DNA of 58,488 nucleotides, from the NCBI RefSeq assembly GCF_001542415.1, contig NZ_LNCU01000132.1, forward strand, positions 19,682 through 78,169, written 5' to 3'. Shown here piece by piece: positions 35,188-44,254 of this stretch. Every line of letters begins with the position of its first letter. Positions within the stretch are counted from its first letter, which is position 1. The position numbers and the translations under genes are program-made. The notes beneath the pieces were generated by a model. The model had not been told where the DNA came from. It ran no database searches and saw only the letters and a list, made by a program, of their open reading frames with translations. The stretch comes from Bradyrhizobium macuxiense. GTDB lineage: Bacteria; Pseudomonadota; Alphaproteobacteria; Rhizobiales; Xanthobacteraceae.

Positions 35188-36399
35188 TTGGACACGACAA
35201 TAGCCGGCAACGATGAGGGGAATTTGACACGCAGCTTCGACGGCCTTCGCGTGCTCGATTTTTCGACCACGATCGCCGGACCTCATTGCACGCGGATGCT
35301 CGCCGACACAGGCGCGGAGGTGATCAAGATCGAGCCCGCCGAAGGCGAGACGATGCGCACCCGCCCGCCGGTGCGGAACAACTGCTCGACCGCGTTCGGC
35401 CAGCTCAATGTCGGTAAGAGGAGCCTGGTGCTCGACCTGAAGTCGCCTGAAGGCGTCGAGGCCGTGCGCCGGCTGATTGCAACCGCCGACGTGCTCGTCG
35501 AGAACTTCCGCCCCGGCGTGATGCGGCGCTTGAGGCTCGACTACGCCTCCGTGCACCACATCAATCCGAAGCTGATCTTCTGCTCGATCTCCGGCTACGG
35601 TCAGACCGGCCCCTCGGCGGAGTTGCCGGCCTATGCGCCGGTGATCCATGCCGCCTCGGGCTATGAGATGGCGCATGTCGCGCATCAGCCGGGCCGCAGC
35701 CGGCCGGACTACTGTGGCATCTACCACGCCGACGTGCTGACCGGCGTCTACGCCTTCGGCGCGATCTCGGCGGCGCTCTATCAGCGCAGCGCAAGCGGCA
35801 AGGGACAGCACATCGACGTCTCGATGATGGAATCGATGCTGACCCTGACCTTGAACGAAGTGCAGGCGGCGCAATTCGACGTGAAGCCGCCGCAGCGGCC
35901 GATGTTCGGCCCGATCGAGACCACCGACGGCTACGTCATGGTGGCGATCGCCAGCGAAAAGACGTTCCAGAACCTGATGCAGGTGATCGGCCGCCCCGAA
36001 TGGGTGTCCGATCCGCGCTTTGCTAGATATTCCGATCGCCGGGACAACTGGGCGAGCCTGATGGACGGCGTCGAGGCGTGGTCACGCGCGATCGGCACGC
36101 AAGCCTGTCTCGCCGCGCTCAACGAGTACGGTGTGCCGTCGTCGGCCTATCGCACCGTGCGCGAAGCGCTGGCCGATCCGCAACTCGCGCATCGCGGCGG
36201 GCTTGCCGAGGTCGAGGACGGCGGCGGCACCTTCAGGGTGCTCAACCTGCCGTTCCGCATGTCAGGCGCCAAGGTCGCCGCCGCCAGGCGGATGTCGACG
36301 CTCGGCGAGCACACGCTGTCCTACCTGAAGGAGATAGGCCTCTCCGAGGAGCAGATCGCAGATTTCGTTGGTCAACGACCGAAAACCGCGCAAGGTTAA
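35188..36399 (+). CDS. CaiB/BaiF-family (class III) CoA transferase
   Basis: Class III CoA transferases move CoA between organic acids through an aspartyl-CoA intermediate. The 403-residue product shows the family opening GLRVLDFSTTIAGPHCTRML, VENFRPGVMRRL, the catalytic Asp in GIYHADVLTGVYA and the C-terminal domain PSSAYRTVREALADPQ. TTG 35188 is taken as start because GGAGGA (35178-35183) precedes it; GTG 35176 would bury that site inside the gene. The peptide-type importer follows in the same direction after 117 bp, suggesting an acid is imported and activated to a CoA ester. Confidence 0.9.
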   Translation: MDTTIAGNDEGNLTRSFDGLRVLDFSTTIAGPHCTRMLADTGAEVIKIEPAEGETMRTRPPVRNNCSTAFGQLNVGKRSLVLDLKSPEGVEAVRRLIATADVLVENFRPGVMRRLRLDYASVHHINPKLIFCSISGYGQTGPSAELPAYAPVIHAASGYEMAHVAHQPGRSRPDYCGIYHADVLTGVYAFGAISAALYQRSASGKGQHIDVSMMESMLTLTLNEVQAAQFDVKPPQRPMFGPIETTDGYVMVAIASEKTFQNLMQVIGRPEWVSDPRFARYSDRRDNWASLMDGVEAWSRAIGTQACLAALNEYGVPSSAYRTVREALADPQLAHRGGLAEVEDGGGTFRVLNLPFRMSGAKVAAARRMSTLGEHTLSYLKEIGLSEEQIADFVGQRPKTAQG

Positions 36400-36516
36400 C
36401 CTGCGGCTTTTCATCCTTGTTACGGACTTGCCGCGCGCGGCGATTCCGGACAATCTGCCGCCCGTCACACGACGATCCGGAACACCGGACGTCGCGCACC
36501 TCGGGAGGGAGCTGAG

Positions 36517-38058
36517 ATGAGGCCGGTCAACCGCGCGTACGCGCTTGCGCGTTTATTTCTTGTGGCGGGAATAGCTTCGGCTGCGTTCGCTGCGCCCGCC
36601 AGCGCGCAGAAGCAGGGCGGCACGCTCACGGTTGGCCAGGAGCTCGACATTCCAGGCTTCGACCCGCTCAAGGTCGGCGTCTACGACACGTCGGCCAATA
36701 CCGCTGCGGCCGCGATCTTCGATACACTCATGACGCTCGATGACAAGGGCCAGCCGAAGCCGAAGCTTGCCGTGTCGTGGGTGCATTCCGACGATTTCAA
36801 GACCTGGACCATCAAGCTGCGGCCCGGCGTCAAATTCCACGACGGTACGCCGTTCAATGCGCAGGCGGTGAAGGAGAACTTCGATCGCCAGAAGGATCCG
36901 GCCAACAAGTGCCGCTGCGCCTTCTACATTACCAGCATCAATAGCGTGGACGTGATCGATGACCTCACGGTGCGCTACAATTTCAGCGATCCGGCGGTGA
37001 ATTTCCCGGCGACGCAGTCGATCCAGAGCTCCAACAACGTGATGCAGTCGCCGACCGCGTGGAAGACCAAGGGCGACGACTACAATCGCAACCCGGTCGG
37101 CACCGGCCCTTACATCCTGAAATCCTGGACCGCGGGCGACCGCATGGTGCTGGAGAAGAACCCGGACTATTGGGACAAGGGCAAGCCCTATCTCGACCGC
37201 ATCATCCTGAAGCCGCTGCCGGATGCGCAGTCGCGCTTTGCCTCGCTGCAATCGGGCGAGGCCGACATAATCTGGGATGACGAATACGACGCCGACAACA
37301 TCGTCAAGGCGCAGAAGGATTCGAGCCTGGCCGTGCACTCCTATGCCGGTTCCGGCGCGCAGGTCTACGCCTTCAATACCAAGGCGGCGCCGTTCGACGA
37401 CGTGCGCGTGCGGCAGGCGCTGGTGATGGCGCTCGACCGCAAGAAGATATCGCAGGCGATCGCCAACGGTCTGGCGCGGCCGGCCACCAACCCTTACGGC
37501 GACGGCTCATGGGTCAAGTGCAAGGACGACGGCGCGCTGCCTGAAGACGCGGCGAAGGCCAAGGCATTGATCAAGGACTACGGCAAGCCGGTCGACTTCA
37601 AGATGATCGTGACCGCGACGCCGCGCGGCCGCACCATCGGCCAGGTGCTGCAGCAGATCTGGAAGCGGGTCGGCGCCAACATGGAGATCGAGCAAGTCGA
37701 TCAGGCCACCATCGTGCCGCGCGCCTTCATGCGCCAGTTCCAGCTCACGCCGTGGCGTATCGTCGATCTCGCCGATCCCGATCCGCAGATGTACGCCAAT
37801 TTCCACACCGGCAGCCCGGTGGCGTTGGCGAACTACTCCGATCCGGAGCTGGACCGGCTGCTGGAGCATGCGCGAACCACAGCCGATGTCGCCAAGCGCA
37901 CCGAGGATTATTGCGCGATCAGCCGTCTGATCAACAAGGAGGCGATCTGGTTCTGGACCTTCCAGAACACCTACTACGCCATATCGAGCGCGAAAGTGAA
38001 AGGCGTGCCAAAGATGTTCAATGGAGTGCTCGACGTTTCCGACGCCTGGAAGGAATAG
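36517..38058 (+). CDS. ABC importer binding protein, dipeptide/oligopeptide (SBP family 5)
   Basis: The 513-residue periplasmic protein has a signal peptide (about 1-30, ending ASAQ), then KQGGTLTVGQELDIPGFDPL and the family 5 pattern DFKTWTIKLRPGVKFHDGTP. The C-terminal part (YCAISRLINKEAIWFWTF) is normal. Ligands in this family include peptides, nickel, opines and glycans. ATG 36517 follows GGGAGGGAGC. It heads a five-gene unit with two permeases and two ATPases whose genes overlap; the CoA transferase upstream suggests a non-peptide organic acid ligand. Confidence 0.92.
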   Translation: MRPVNRAYALARLFLVAGIASAAFAAPASAQKQGGTLTVGQELDIPGFDPLKVGVYDTSANTAAAAIFDTLMTLDDKGQPKPKLAVSWVHSDDFKTWTIKLRPGVKFHDGTPFNAQAVKENFDRQKDPANKCRCAFYITSINSVDVIDDLTVRYNFSDPAVNFPATQSIQSSNNVMQSPTAWKTKGDDYNRNPVGTGPYILKSWTAGDRMVLEKNPDYWDKGKPYLDRIILKPLPDAQSRFASLQSGEADIIWDDEYDADNIVKAQKDSSLAVHSYAGSGAQVYAFNTKAAPFDDVRVRQALVMALDRKKISQAIANGLARPATNPYGDGSWVKCKDDGALPEDAAKAKALIKDYGKPVDFKMIVTATPRGRTIGQVLQQIWKRVGANMEIEQVDQATIVPRAFMRQFQLTPWRIVDLADPDPQMYANFHTGSPVALANYSDPELDRLLEHARTTADVAKRTEDYCAISRLINKEAIWFWTFQNTYYAISSAKVKGVPKMFNGVLDVSDAWKE

Positions 38059-38064
38059 CGCTTC

Positions 38065-39015
38065 ATGCTGTTCTTCGTCGCGCGGAGGCTCCTGTACCTG
38101 GTACCGGTGCTGATCGCGGTCTCGATCCTGACCTTCGTGATCGCGTCGCTGCTGCCGGGTGACCTCGCTTACGTGATCCTCGGCGACCAGGCGACACCCG
38201 AGAACATCGCGGCGCTACGTCACGACATGGGGCTCGATCAGCCGATCTGGCTGCGCTATGTCGGCTGGCTCTGGCACATCCTGCAGGGTGATTTCGGACG
38301 CTCCTTCCGCACCGGGCAGACCGTGCTGCAGGCGGTCAGCGAGCGCGTCCCGGTCTCGTTCGAGCTGATGATCCTCGCCGAGCTGATCGGGCTTGCGATC
38401 GGCGTGCCGCTCGCGATCGCCTGCGCCGCGAAGGCCGGCAGCGCGTTCGACCGCTTCATAACCGGAACGGCCTTCGGCATGCTGTCGGTGCCGACCTTCC
38501 TATCGGCGATCCTCCTGATCTACCTGTTCGCGGTCGAGCTGCGGTTGTTGCCGGCGACCGGCTATGTGCCGTTCACCGAGGATCCGGTCGCCAATCTGCG
38601 CTTCATGGTGCTGCCGGCGCTGACGCTTGGGCTTGCGGAATGGCCGGGCATCATGCGCGTGCTGCGCTCGGACATGATCGCGGCGCTGCAGGAGGATTAC
38701 ATCGCGCTCGCCAAGGCAAAGGGCCTGAAGCCGTCGCGCATCCTGTTCGTGCATGCGCTGAAGCCGTCGTCGCTGACGCTTGTCACCATCACCGGCATCA
38801 ATATCGGCCGGCTGATCGGCGGTGCCGTCATCGTCGAATCGATCTTCGCGTTGCCGGGGATCGGCCGTCTGCTGGTTGGCGCGATCTATACCCGCGATCT
38901 CATCATCCTGCAGGGCGTGGTGCTGCTGGTCGCCGCTGGCTTCGTGATCATGAACTTCATCGTCGACCTGCTCTACGCCATTCTCGATCCGAGGATCCGC
39001 CATGGCCACGCTTGA
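38065..39015 (+). CDS. ABC importer permease, DppB type
   Basis: The 316-residue inner-membrane permease has six membrane segments, the DppB opening RRLLYLVPVLIAVSILTFVI, the DQPIWLRYVGWLWHILQGDFG loop and an EAA loop (DYIALAKAKGLKPSRILFVHAL). It starts 6 bp after the binding-protein stop and overlaps the next permease by 14 bp, a tight operon. Confidence 0.93.
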   Translation: MLFFVARRLLYLVPVLIAVSILTFVIASLLPGDLAYVILGDQATPENIAALRHDMGLDQPIWLRYVGWLWHILQGDFGRSFRTGQTVLQAVSERVPVSFELMILAELIGLAIGVPLAIACAAKAGSAFDRFITGTAFGMLSVPTFLSAILLIYLFAVELRLLPATGYVPFTEDPVANLRFMVLPALTLGLAEWPGIMRVLRSDMIAALQEDYIALAKAKGLKPSRILFVHALKPSSLTLVTITGINIGRLIGGAVIVESIFALPGIGRLLVGAIYTRDLIILQGVVLLVAAGFVIMNFIVDLLYAILDPRIRHGHA

Positions 39016-39874
39016 GCTCGCCCTCGAAGACGAGGCCGGCGCGACGCCTGCGGGTCGCCGACGACGGCTCGGCACCCTGTTCTGGATCGCGATCGGCTGG
39101 ATGGCGCTGGTGTTCGCGGTCGCGATCTTCGCCGATCTGCTGCCGCTGCCGAGCCCGACCGACATGGATATGCTGGAGCGGCGGGCGCCCATTTCGGCGG
39201 AGCATTGGCTCGGCACCGACGGCCTCGGCCGGGACGAACTGTCGCGGCTGATCTATGGCGCGCGGATCTCGCTGATCGTCGGCCTCTGTGCGCCTGTCAT
39301 CGGGGTCACCATCGGCGGTGCGCTCGGCATGCTCGCGGGCTATTTCCGCGGCCGGTTCGAATCCTTCGTGGTCGGCAGCATGGACGTGCTGCTGGCGTTC
39401 CCCCCGCTGATCCTGGCGCTGGCCGTGACCGCCTATCTCGGCCAGTCGATCTTCAACCTGACCTGTATCCTCGGCGTGCTCGGCATCCCCGCGTTCATGC
39501 GGGTGGCGCGGGCCGCGACGCTGTCGCTGGCGCGTCGCGAATTCGTCATCGCAGCGCAGGCACTCGGTGCGACGCATACGCGTATCCTGTTGCGCGAATT
39601 GCTGCCGAACGTGCTGCTGCCGCTGCTCGCCTTCTTCCTGCTTGGCGTCGCCGTCACCATCGTGGTCGAAGGGTCGCTGTCCTTCCTCGGCCTCGGGGTG
39701 CCGCCGCCGATATCGAGCTGGGGCAGCATGATCGGGGAGGGCCGTGAAAGCCTCGATGTGGCGCCACAGCTCGCCTTCATTCCGGCAATTGCGATGTTCC
39801 TGACCGTGCTCTCGTTCAACCTGATCGGCGACACCATCCGCGCGCTGACCGACCCCAGGCAGGGTGCGCTGTGA
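39002..39874 (+). CDS. ABC importer permease, DppC type
   Basis: The 290-residue permease has the DppC pattern: one early segment, a periplasmic loop with HWLGTDGLGRDELSRLIYGA, and the EAA loop REFVIAAQALGATHTRILLR. It ends IRALTDPRQGAL as in the family. The ATG at 39002 lies inside the previous gene (14-bp overlap) and the stop overlaps the GTG start of the next gene, consistent with coupled translation. Confidence 0.93.
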   Translation: MATLELALEDEAGATPAGRRRRLGTLFWIAIGWMALVFAVAIFADLLPLPSPTDMDMLERRAPISAEHWLGTDGLGRDELSRLIYGARISLIVGLCAPVIGVTIGGALGMLAGYFRGRFESFVVGSMDVLLAFPPLILALAVTAYLGQSIFNLTCILGVLGIPAFMRVARAATLSLARREFVIAAQALGATHTRILLRELLPNVLLPLLAFFLLGVAVTIVVEGSLSFLGLGVPPPISSWGSMIGEGRESLDVAPQLAFIPAIAMFLTVLSFNLIGDTIRALTDPRQGAL

Positions 39875-40854
39875 GCGGCGTGTTGCTCTCGGTCGAGGAT
39901 GCGGTGGTCGACCTGCCGACGCCGCGCGGCAATCTGCGCGCGGTCGACCATGTCGATCTCGCCGTCGATGCCGGCAAGACGCTCGGCATCGTCGGCGAAT
40001 CCGGCTGCGGCAAGACGATGCTCTCGCGCACCATCCTGCAGCTTCTGCCGAAGAAGGCGAAGCTGTCGGGACGGGTGATGTTCGACGGGCAGGATCTCCT
40101 GAAGCTGTCGCCGGAGAAGTTGCGCAAGCTGCGCGGCCGCTCGCTCGCGGTCGTGTTCCAGGACCCGATGACCTCGCTCAATCCGGTGCTGACCATCGGC
40201 ACCCAGCTGATCGAGACCATCCAGGAACATCTCGAACTGGGGCTGGCGCAGGCGAGGCAGCGCAGCATCGAGCTGCTGGCGGCCGTCGGCATTCCGGCGC
40301 CCGAGCAGCGCCTGGCGCAATATCCGCACCAGCTCTCCGGGGGCATGCGCCAGCGCGTCGCCATTGCGGTCGCGCTGTCCTGCGAGCCGCAGCTCCTGAT
40401 CGCCGACGAGCCGACCACCGCGCTCGACGTCACGATCCAGGCGCAGATCCTGGATCTCCTGGCACGCGAGCAGCAGCGCCGCCACATGGCGATGATCATC
40501 ATCACCCACGATCTCGGCGTGGTTGCCGGTCGCACCGACGAGGTCGCGGTGATGTATGCGGGACGCGTGGTCGAGCGCGCGCCGACGCCGTTGTTGTTCA
40601 AGCAGATGCGGATGCCCTACACCGAGGCGCTGCTCGCCGCGCTGCCGAAGCTCGACGCCGCGCCGCATACGCCGCTGCCGGCAATCTCGGGACGACCGCC
40701 GGACCAGACCCGTCCGCTCAAGGGCTGCTCGTTCTCGCCGCGCTGCCGCTATGCCGCCGGCCGCTGCAACACGGAGAAACCGTCGCTCAGGGCCGAGGCA
40801 CCGCAGCATTTCTACGCCTGCTTCCACCCGATCGCAGCGGGTGTCGACGCATGA
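39871..40854 (+). CDS. ABC importer ATPase, DppD type
   Basis: This 327-residue ATPase has Walker A GESGCGKT (42-49), signature QLSGGMRQRVAIAVAL, Walker B LLIADEPTTALD and the C-terminal oligopeptide/dipeptide extension with a Cys-containing motif (GCSFSPRCRYAAGRCNTEKP) that in DppD-type proteins binds a [4Fe-4S] cluster. The start is GTG 39871, overlapping the previous stop as GTGA. It overlaps the next ATPase as ATGA. Confidence 0.93.
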   Translation: MSGVLLSVEDAVVDLPTPRGNLRAVDHVDLAVDAGKTLGIVGESGCGKTMLSRTILQLLPKKAKLSGRVMFDGQDLLKLSPEKLRKLRGRSLAVVFQDPMTSLNPVLTIGTQLIETIQEHLELGLAQARQRSIELLAAVGIPAPEQRLAQYPHQLSGGMRQRVAIAVALSCEPQLLIADEPTTALDVTIQAQILDLLAREQQRRHMAMIIITHDLGVVAGRTDEVAVMYAGRVVERAPTPLLFKQMRMPYTEALLAALPKLDAAPHTPLPAISGRPPDQTRPLKGCSFSPRCRYAAGRCNTEKPSLRAEAPQHFYACFHPIAAGVDA

Positions 40855-41819
40855 TGCAACAGGTCTCATCCGATCCGCTGCTCAAGGTTGAAAACCTCGT
40901 CGTCGAGTATTCGGTCGGCGGCAAGACCATCCATGCGGTGTCCGACGTCAGCCTGGAGATCGCCCGTGGCGAGACGCTGGGCCTAGTCGGCGAATCCGGC
41001 TGCGGCAAATCCACGCTCGGCCGCGCCGTGCTGCAATTGCGCCAGGCGGTCTCCGGCACGGTGCTGTTCGACGGCCACGACCTCGCCGCCATGCAGGGCG
41101 ACAGCTTGCGCAAGATGCGCCGCCGCGTGCAATTGATCTTCCAGGACCCGATCGCCTCGCTCAATCCGCGGCGGCGTATCGGCGATATCGTGGCCGAGCC
41201 GCTGGTGATCTCCGGCGTCAAGGATCCGAACAAGCGCAAGCAGATCGTGTCCGATGTGCTGTCGGCGGTCGGCCTCGATCCGGCGCTGGTGAGCGGACGC
41301 CTGCCGCATGAATTCTCCGGGGGACAATGCCAGCGCATCTGCATCGCGCGTGCGCTTGTGCTCAACCCGGAATTCATCATCTGCGACGAGCCGGTCTCGG
41401 CGCTCGACGTCTCGATCCGCGCGCAGATACTCAACCTGCTGGAGGAGATGAAGACGCGCTATGGCCTGACGCTGTTGTTCATCGCCCACGATCTCGCCGT
41501 CGTGAAGGCGGTCAGCGACCGCGTCGCCGTGATGTATCTCGGCCGGCTGTGCGAGGTCGGTCCGTCCGAGCAGCTGTTCGCAACACCCGCGCATCCCTAT
41601 ACCGCGCTCTTGATCGAGGCGATCCCGGTGCCCGATCCGGATATCCGGCCCACCCAGAGCATCCCGGTTGGCGAGCCGCCGTCGCCGATCGCTCCGCCGT
41701 CGGGCTGCCGCTTCCGCACCCGCTGCCCGCGCGCGGATGCGCGCTGTGCCAGCGAGGTGCCGGAACTGCGCATGGTTGCGCCTCGCCAGTTTGCGGCGTG
41801 CCATCACCCACTGATCTAG
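40851..41819 (+). CDS. ABC importer ATPase, DppF type
   Basis: The 322-residue ATPase pairs with the DppD-type subunit. Walker A GESGCGKST (47-55), signature EFSGGQCQRICIARAL, Walker B FIICDEPVSALD, and the C-terminal Cys-rich extension (SGCRFRTRCPRADARC). ATG 40851 overlaps the previous stop; the frame itself is open much further upstream but that part is a shadow of the DppD-type gene. It ends the importer operon; 120 bp without a gene follow before the alcohol dehydrogenase. Confidence 0.92.
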   Translation: MMQQVSSDPLLKVENLVVEYSVGGKTIHAVSDVSLEIARGETLGLVGESGCGKSTLGRAVLQLRQAVSGTVLFDGHDLAAMQGDSLRKMRRRVQLIFQDPIASLNPRRRIGDIVAEPLVISGVKDPNKRKQIVSDVLSAVGLDPALVSGRLPHEFSGGQCQRICIARALVLNPEFIICDEPVSALDVSIRAQILNLLEEMKTRYGLTLLFIAHDLAVVKAVSDRVAVMYLGRLCEVGPSEQLFATPAHPYTALLIEAIPVPDPDIRPTQSIPVGEPPSPIAPPSGCRFRTRCPRADARCASEVPELRMVAPRQFAACHHPLI

Positions 41820-41939
41820 GGTGACGTCCCTTCGGCAACGCGCATACCGGTTCGTTCGAAATCGCGGGCTTGAGCGTTTGTCCTGAGCGCGCGGGCGTGG
41901 CAAGGTCGGCCGCAACAACGAGTTTCCGGGAGAAAAGCG

Positions 41940-43010
41940 ATGAAGAGTTTTCAGGTTGTCGATTTCCACGCGCCTTTGCAGGAGGTTGACCGTCCGACGC
42001 CGCAGCCGGAAGGCACGCAGGTGCTGATCAAGGTCAAGGCGGCAGGCGTCTGCCACAGCGACCTGCACATCTGGGAGGGCGGCTACGATCTCGGTCACGG
42101 CCGCAAGCCGCTGTCGCTGAAGGATCGTGGCGTCTCGCTGCCGCGCACGATGGGCCACGAGACGGTCGGCGAGATCGTGGCGTTCGGGCCCGACGTCAAG
42201 GACGCCGACAAGGGCGGCCTCAAGATCGGCGACGTCGCGCTGGCCTATCCGTGGCTCGGTTGCGGCAAATGTCCGACCTGCCTCGGCGGCGACGAGAACA
42301 TGTGCGCGATCAAGCCGAATGCACTCGGCGTCTATTGCGACGGCGGCTATGCCGACCATATGACGGTGCCGCATCCGAAATATCTGCTCAACCTCAAGGG
42401 GCTCGATCCGGTCACGGCGGCGCCCTATGCCTGCTCCGGCGTTACGACCTACAGCGCGCTGAAGAAGGTCGAGAAGGATTTCGACACCCCGATCGTGATC
42501 TTCGGCGCGGGCGGCCTCGGCCTGATGGCGTTGTCGCTGTTGAAGGCGATGGGCGGCAAGGGCGCCATCGTGGTCGACATTGATGCCAGGAAGCGCGAGG
42601 CGGCCGAGGCTGCCGGCGCGCTCGCGACCGTCGACGGCAAGGCGCCCGACGCGCTCGAGCAGCTGATGAAGAAGGCGGGGCAGCCGATTCGCGCCGCGAT
42701 CGATCTGGTCGGCAACGCCCAGACCACGCAGCTCGGCTTCGACTGCCTGACCAAGGGCGGCAAGCTCGTGATCGTCGGCCTGTTCGGCGGCGGCGCGACC
42801 TGGGCGCTGCCGCTGATCCCGATCAAGGCCGTCACTATCCAGGGCAGCTATGTCGGAAATCTGCGCGAGACGCAGGAGCTGCTCGATCTGGTGCGCGCGA
42901 AGAAGATCCCGGCGATCCCGGTCACGCCGATGCCGCTCGCCAAGGCCAATGATGCGCTGGTCAACCTGCAGAAGGGCCAGCTCGTCGGTCGCGCGGTGCT
43001 GACGCCGTAA
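41940..43010 (+). CDS. Zinc-dependent alcohol dehydrogenase (medium-chain family)
   Basis: The 356-residue enzyme oxidises an alcohol with NAD(P). Catalytic zinc ligands C38 and H73-E74 (GVCHSDLH; MGHETVGE) and the structural zinc cysteines C108, C111, C114 and C122 are all present. The coenzyme site is GAGGLGLMAL near 188-197. The region 50-70 is longer than usual (GHGRKPLSLKDRGVSLPRT), as in the aromatic/alkyl alcohol enzymes of rhizobia. ATG 41940 follows GGGAGAAAA. It may belong functionally with the CoA transferase, importer and the dehydrogenase at 43138. Confidence 0.92.
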   Translation: MKSFQVVDFHAPLQEVDRPTPQPEGTQVLIKVKAAGVCHSDLHIWEGGYDLGHGRKPLSLKDRGVSLPRTMGHETVGEIVAFGPDVKDADKGGLKIGDVALAYPWLGCGKCPTCLGGDENMCAIKPNALGVYCDGGYADHMTVPHPKYLLNLKGLDPVTAAPYACSGVTTYSALKKVEKDFDTPIVIFGAGGLGLMALSLLKAMGGKGAIVVDIDARKREAAEAAGALATVDGKAPDALEQLMKKAGQPIRAAIDLVGNAQTTQLGFDCLTKGGKLVIVGLFGGGATWALPLIPIKAVTIQGSYVGNLRETQELLDLVRAKKIPAIPVTPMPLAKANDALVNLQKGQLVGRAVLTP

Positions 43011-43016
43011 CTTTCT

Positions 43017-43098
43017 GTCATTACGAGGAGCGAAGCGACGAAGCAATCCGTATCTCCGCAAGCGGCGGCATGGATTGCTTCGCTTCGCTCGCAATGAC
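43017..43098. repeat. Palindromic intergenic repeat, family B copy 1
   Basis: The element starts GTCATTACGAGGAGCGAAGC and ends GCTCGCAATGAC, with inner arms CGAAGCAATCC and GGATTGCTTCG around a short variable loop. A second copy is at 52908-53025. It lies between the alcohol dehydrogenase stop and the next gene, and the ends are inverted so the whole could fold as a long hairpin. Confidence 0.85.
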
Positions 43099-43137
43099 GA
43101 CAGACACCGTCTCGTCTCAGGCTCCCGGAGACTCCCC

Positions 43138-44220
43138 ATGTCCGCCAACAACGCACTCCACATCGCCGTCCTCGGCGGCGACGGCATCGGTCCGGAGGTG
43201 ATGGCTCCGGCGCTCGAGATCCTGCGCAGGATCGAGGCGACGACCGATCTGAAATTCCGCTTCACCGAGGCGCCGGCCGGCGCGAGCCATTACAAGGAAA
43301 CCGGCAAGTCGATGCCGGACAGCACGATCAGACTGTGCGAGGAGGCCGACGCGATCCTGCTCGGCGCCTGCGGGCTGCCGTCGGTGCGCTATCCTGATAA
43401 TACCGAGATCGCGCCGCAGATCGAACTGCGCATGATCTTCGATCTCTATGCCGGCGTGCGCCCGGCGCGGCTGATCCCGGGTGTGCGGAGCACGATCGTC
43501 GGCGCCGACGAGAAGGGCGTCGACCTCGTCGTGATCAGGGAATCCACTGAGGGCCTGTTCGCCTCGATGGGCAAGGGCGTCGTCACCGACAGCGAGGCGC
43601 GCGAGACCATGGTGATCACGCGCCGGACCTCGGAACGGCTGTTCGACTTCTCGTTCCGGCTCGCCGAACGCCGCAAGGCGCGCGGCAAGGCCAATGGCGG
43701 GCTGACCTGCGTCGACAAGGCGAACGTGTTCAAGGCGTTCGCATTCTTCCGCGAGATCTTCGACGAGTCCGCGAAGCGCCACCCCAACGTCAAGGCCGAC
43801 CACCTCTATATCGACGCAGCCGCGGCCATGCTGGTGAAACGTCCGTGGGATTTCGACGTGATGGTCACGGAAAACATGTTCGGCGACATCCTGTCCGATC
43901 TCACCGCCGGCCTGATCGGCGGCATGGGCATGGCGCCGTCGGCCGATATCGGCGATCGCTACGCCGTGTTCCAGCCGTGCCACGGCACCGCGCCCGACAT
44001 CATGGGGCAGGGCAAGGCCAATCCGACCGCGATGATCCTCTCGGTTGCGATGATGCTGGACTGGCTCGCCGACAAGCATGGTCTCGAGAGTGCTGCGGAA
44101 GCCGGCGAGCGCATCGAACGTGCGGTCGACAAGGTCTATGCCGAGGGCATCAAGCCGTTCGAGTTCGGCGGCAGCAATGGCACCGCCGATGTCGCGAAGG
44201 CAGTGCTGGCGGCGCTATAG
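43138..44220 (+). CDS. Isocitrate/isopropylmalate/tartrate dehydrogenase family protein
   Basis: Beta-decarboxylating dehydrogenases oxidise 2-hydroxy acids with NAD(P) and Mg2+. The 360-residue product has LGGDGIGPEVMAPALEIL (N-terminus), the substrate-contact IRESTEGLFASMG, CVDKANVFKAFAFFREIF, the metal-binding MVTENMFGDILSDLTAGLIGG and the coenzyme loop CHGTAPDIMGQGKANPTAMI. It is unlikely to be LeuB, because leucine genes are absent and the substrate loop differs. ATG 43138 follows GGAG at a fair distance. Context with alcohol dehydrogenase and CoA transferase points to catabolism. Confidence 0.88.
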   Translation: MSANNALHIAVLGGDGIGPEVMAPALEILRRIEATTDLKFRFTEAPAGASHYKETGKSMPDSTIRLCEEADAILLGACGLPSVRYPDNTEIAPQIELRMIFDLYAGVRPARLIPGVRSTIVGADEKGVDLVVIRESTEGLFASMGKGVVTDSEARETMVITRRTSERLFDFSFRLAERRKARGKANGGLTCVDKANVFKAFAFFREIFDESAKRHPNVKADHLYIDAAAAMLVKRPWDFDVMVTENMFGDILSDLTAGLIGGMGMAPSADIGDRYAVFQPCHGTAPDIMGQGKANPTAMILSVAMMLDWLADKHGLESAAEAGERIERAVDKVYAEGIKPFEFGGSNGTADVAKAVLAAL

Positions 44221-44226
44221 AAGGAA

Positions 44227-44246
44227 GAGGGGGCCGAAGCCCCCTC
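44227..44246. terminator. Two-way hairpin with a TTCG tetraloop on the minus strand
   Basis: GAGGGGGC (44227-44234) pairs perfectly with GCCCCCTC (44239-44246). Read on the minus strand the loop is TTCG, an extra-stable tetraloop, followed by TTCCTTC. It lies in the 34-bp gap between two convergent genes and probably terminates both. Confidence 0.65.
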
Positions 44247-44254
44247 GTCGACGG

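Noticed and set aside
40983..43265. A 760-codon minus-strand frame opposite the DppF-type ATPase and alcohol dehydrogenase
   Set aside because: It spans two known genes and a repeat on the other strand, with no domain of its own.
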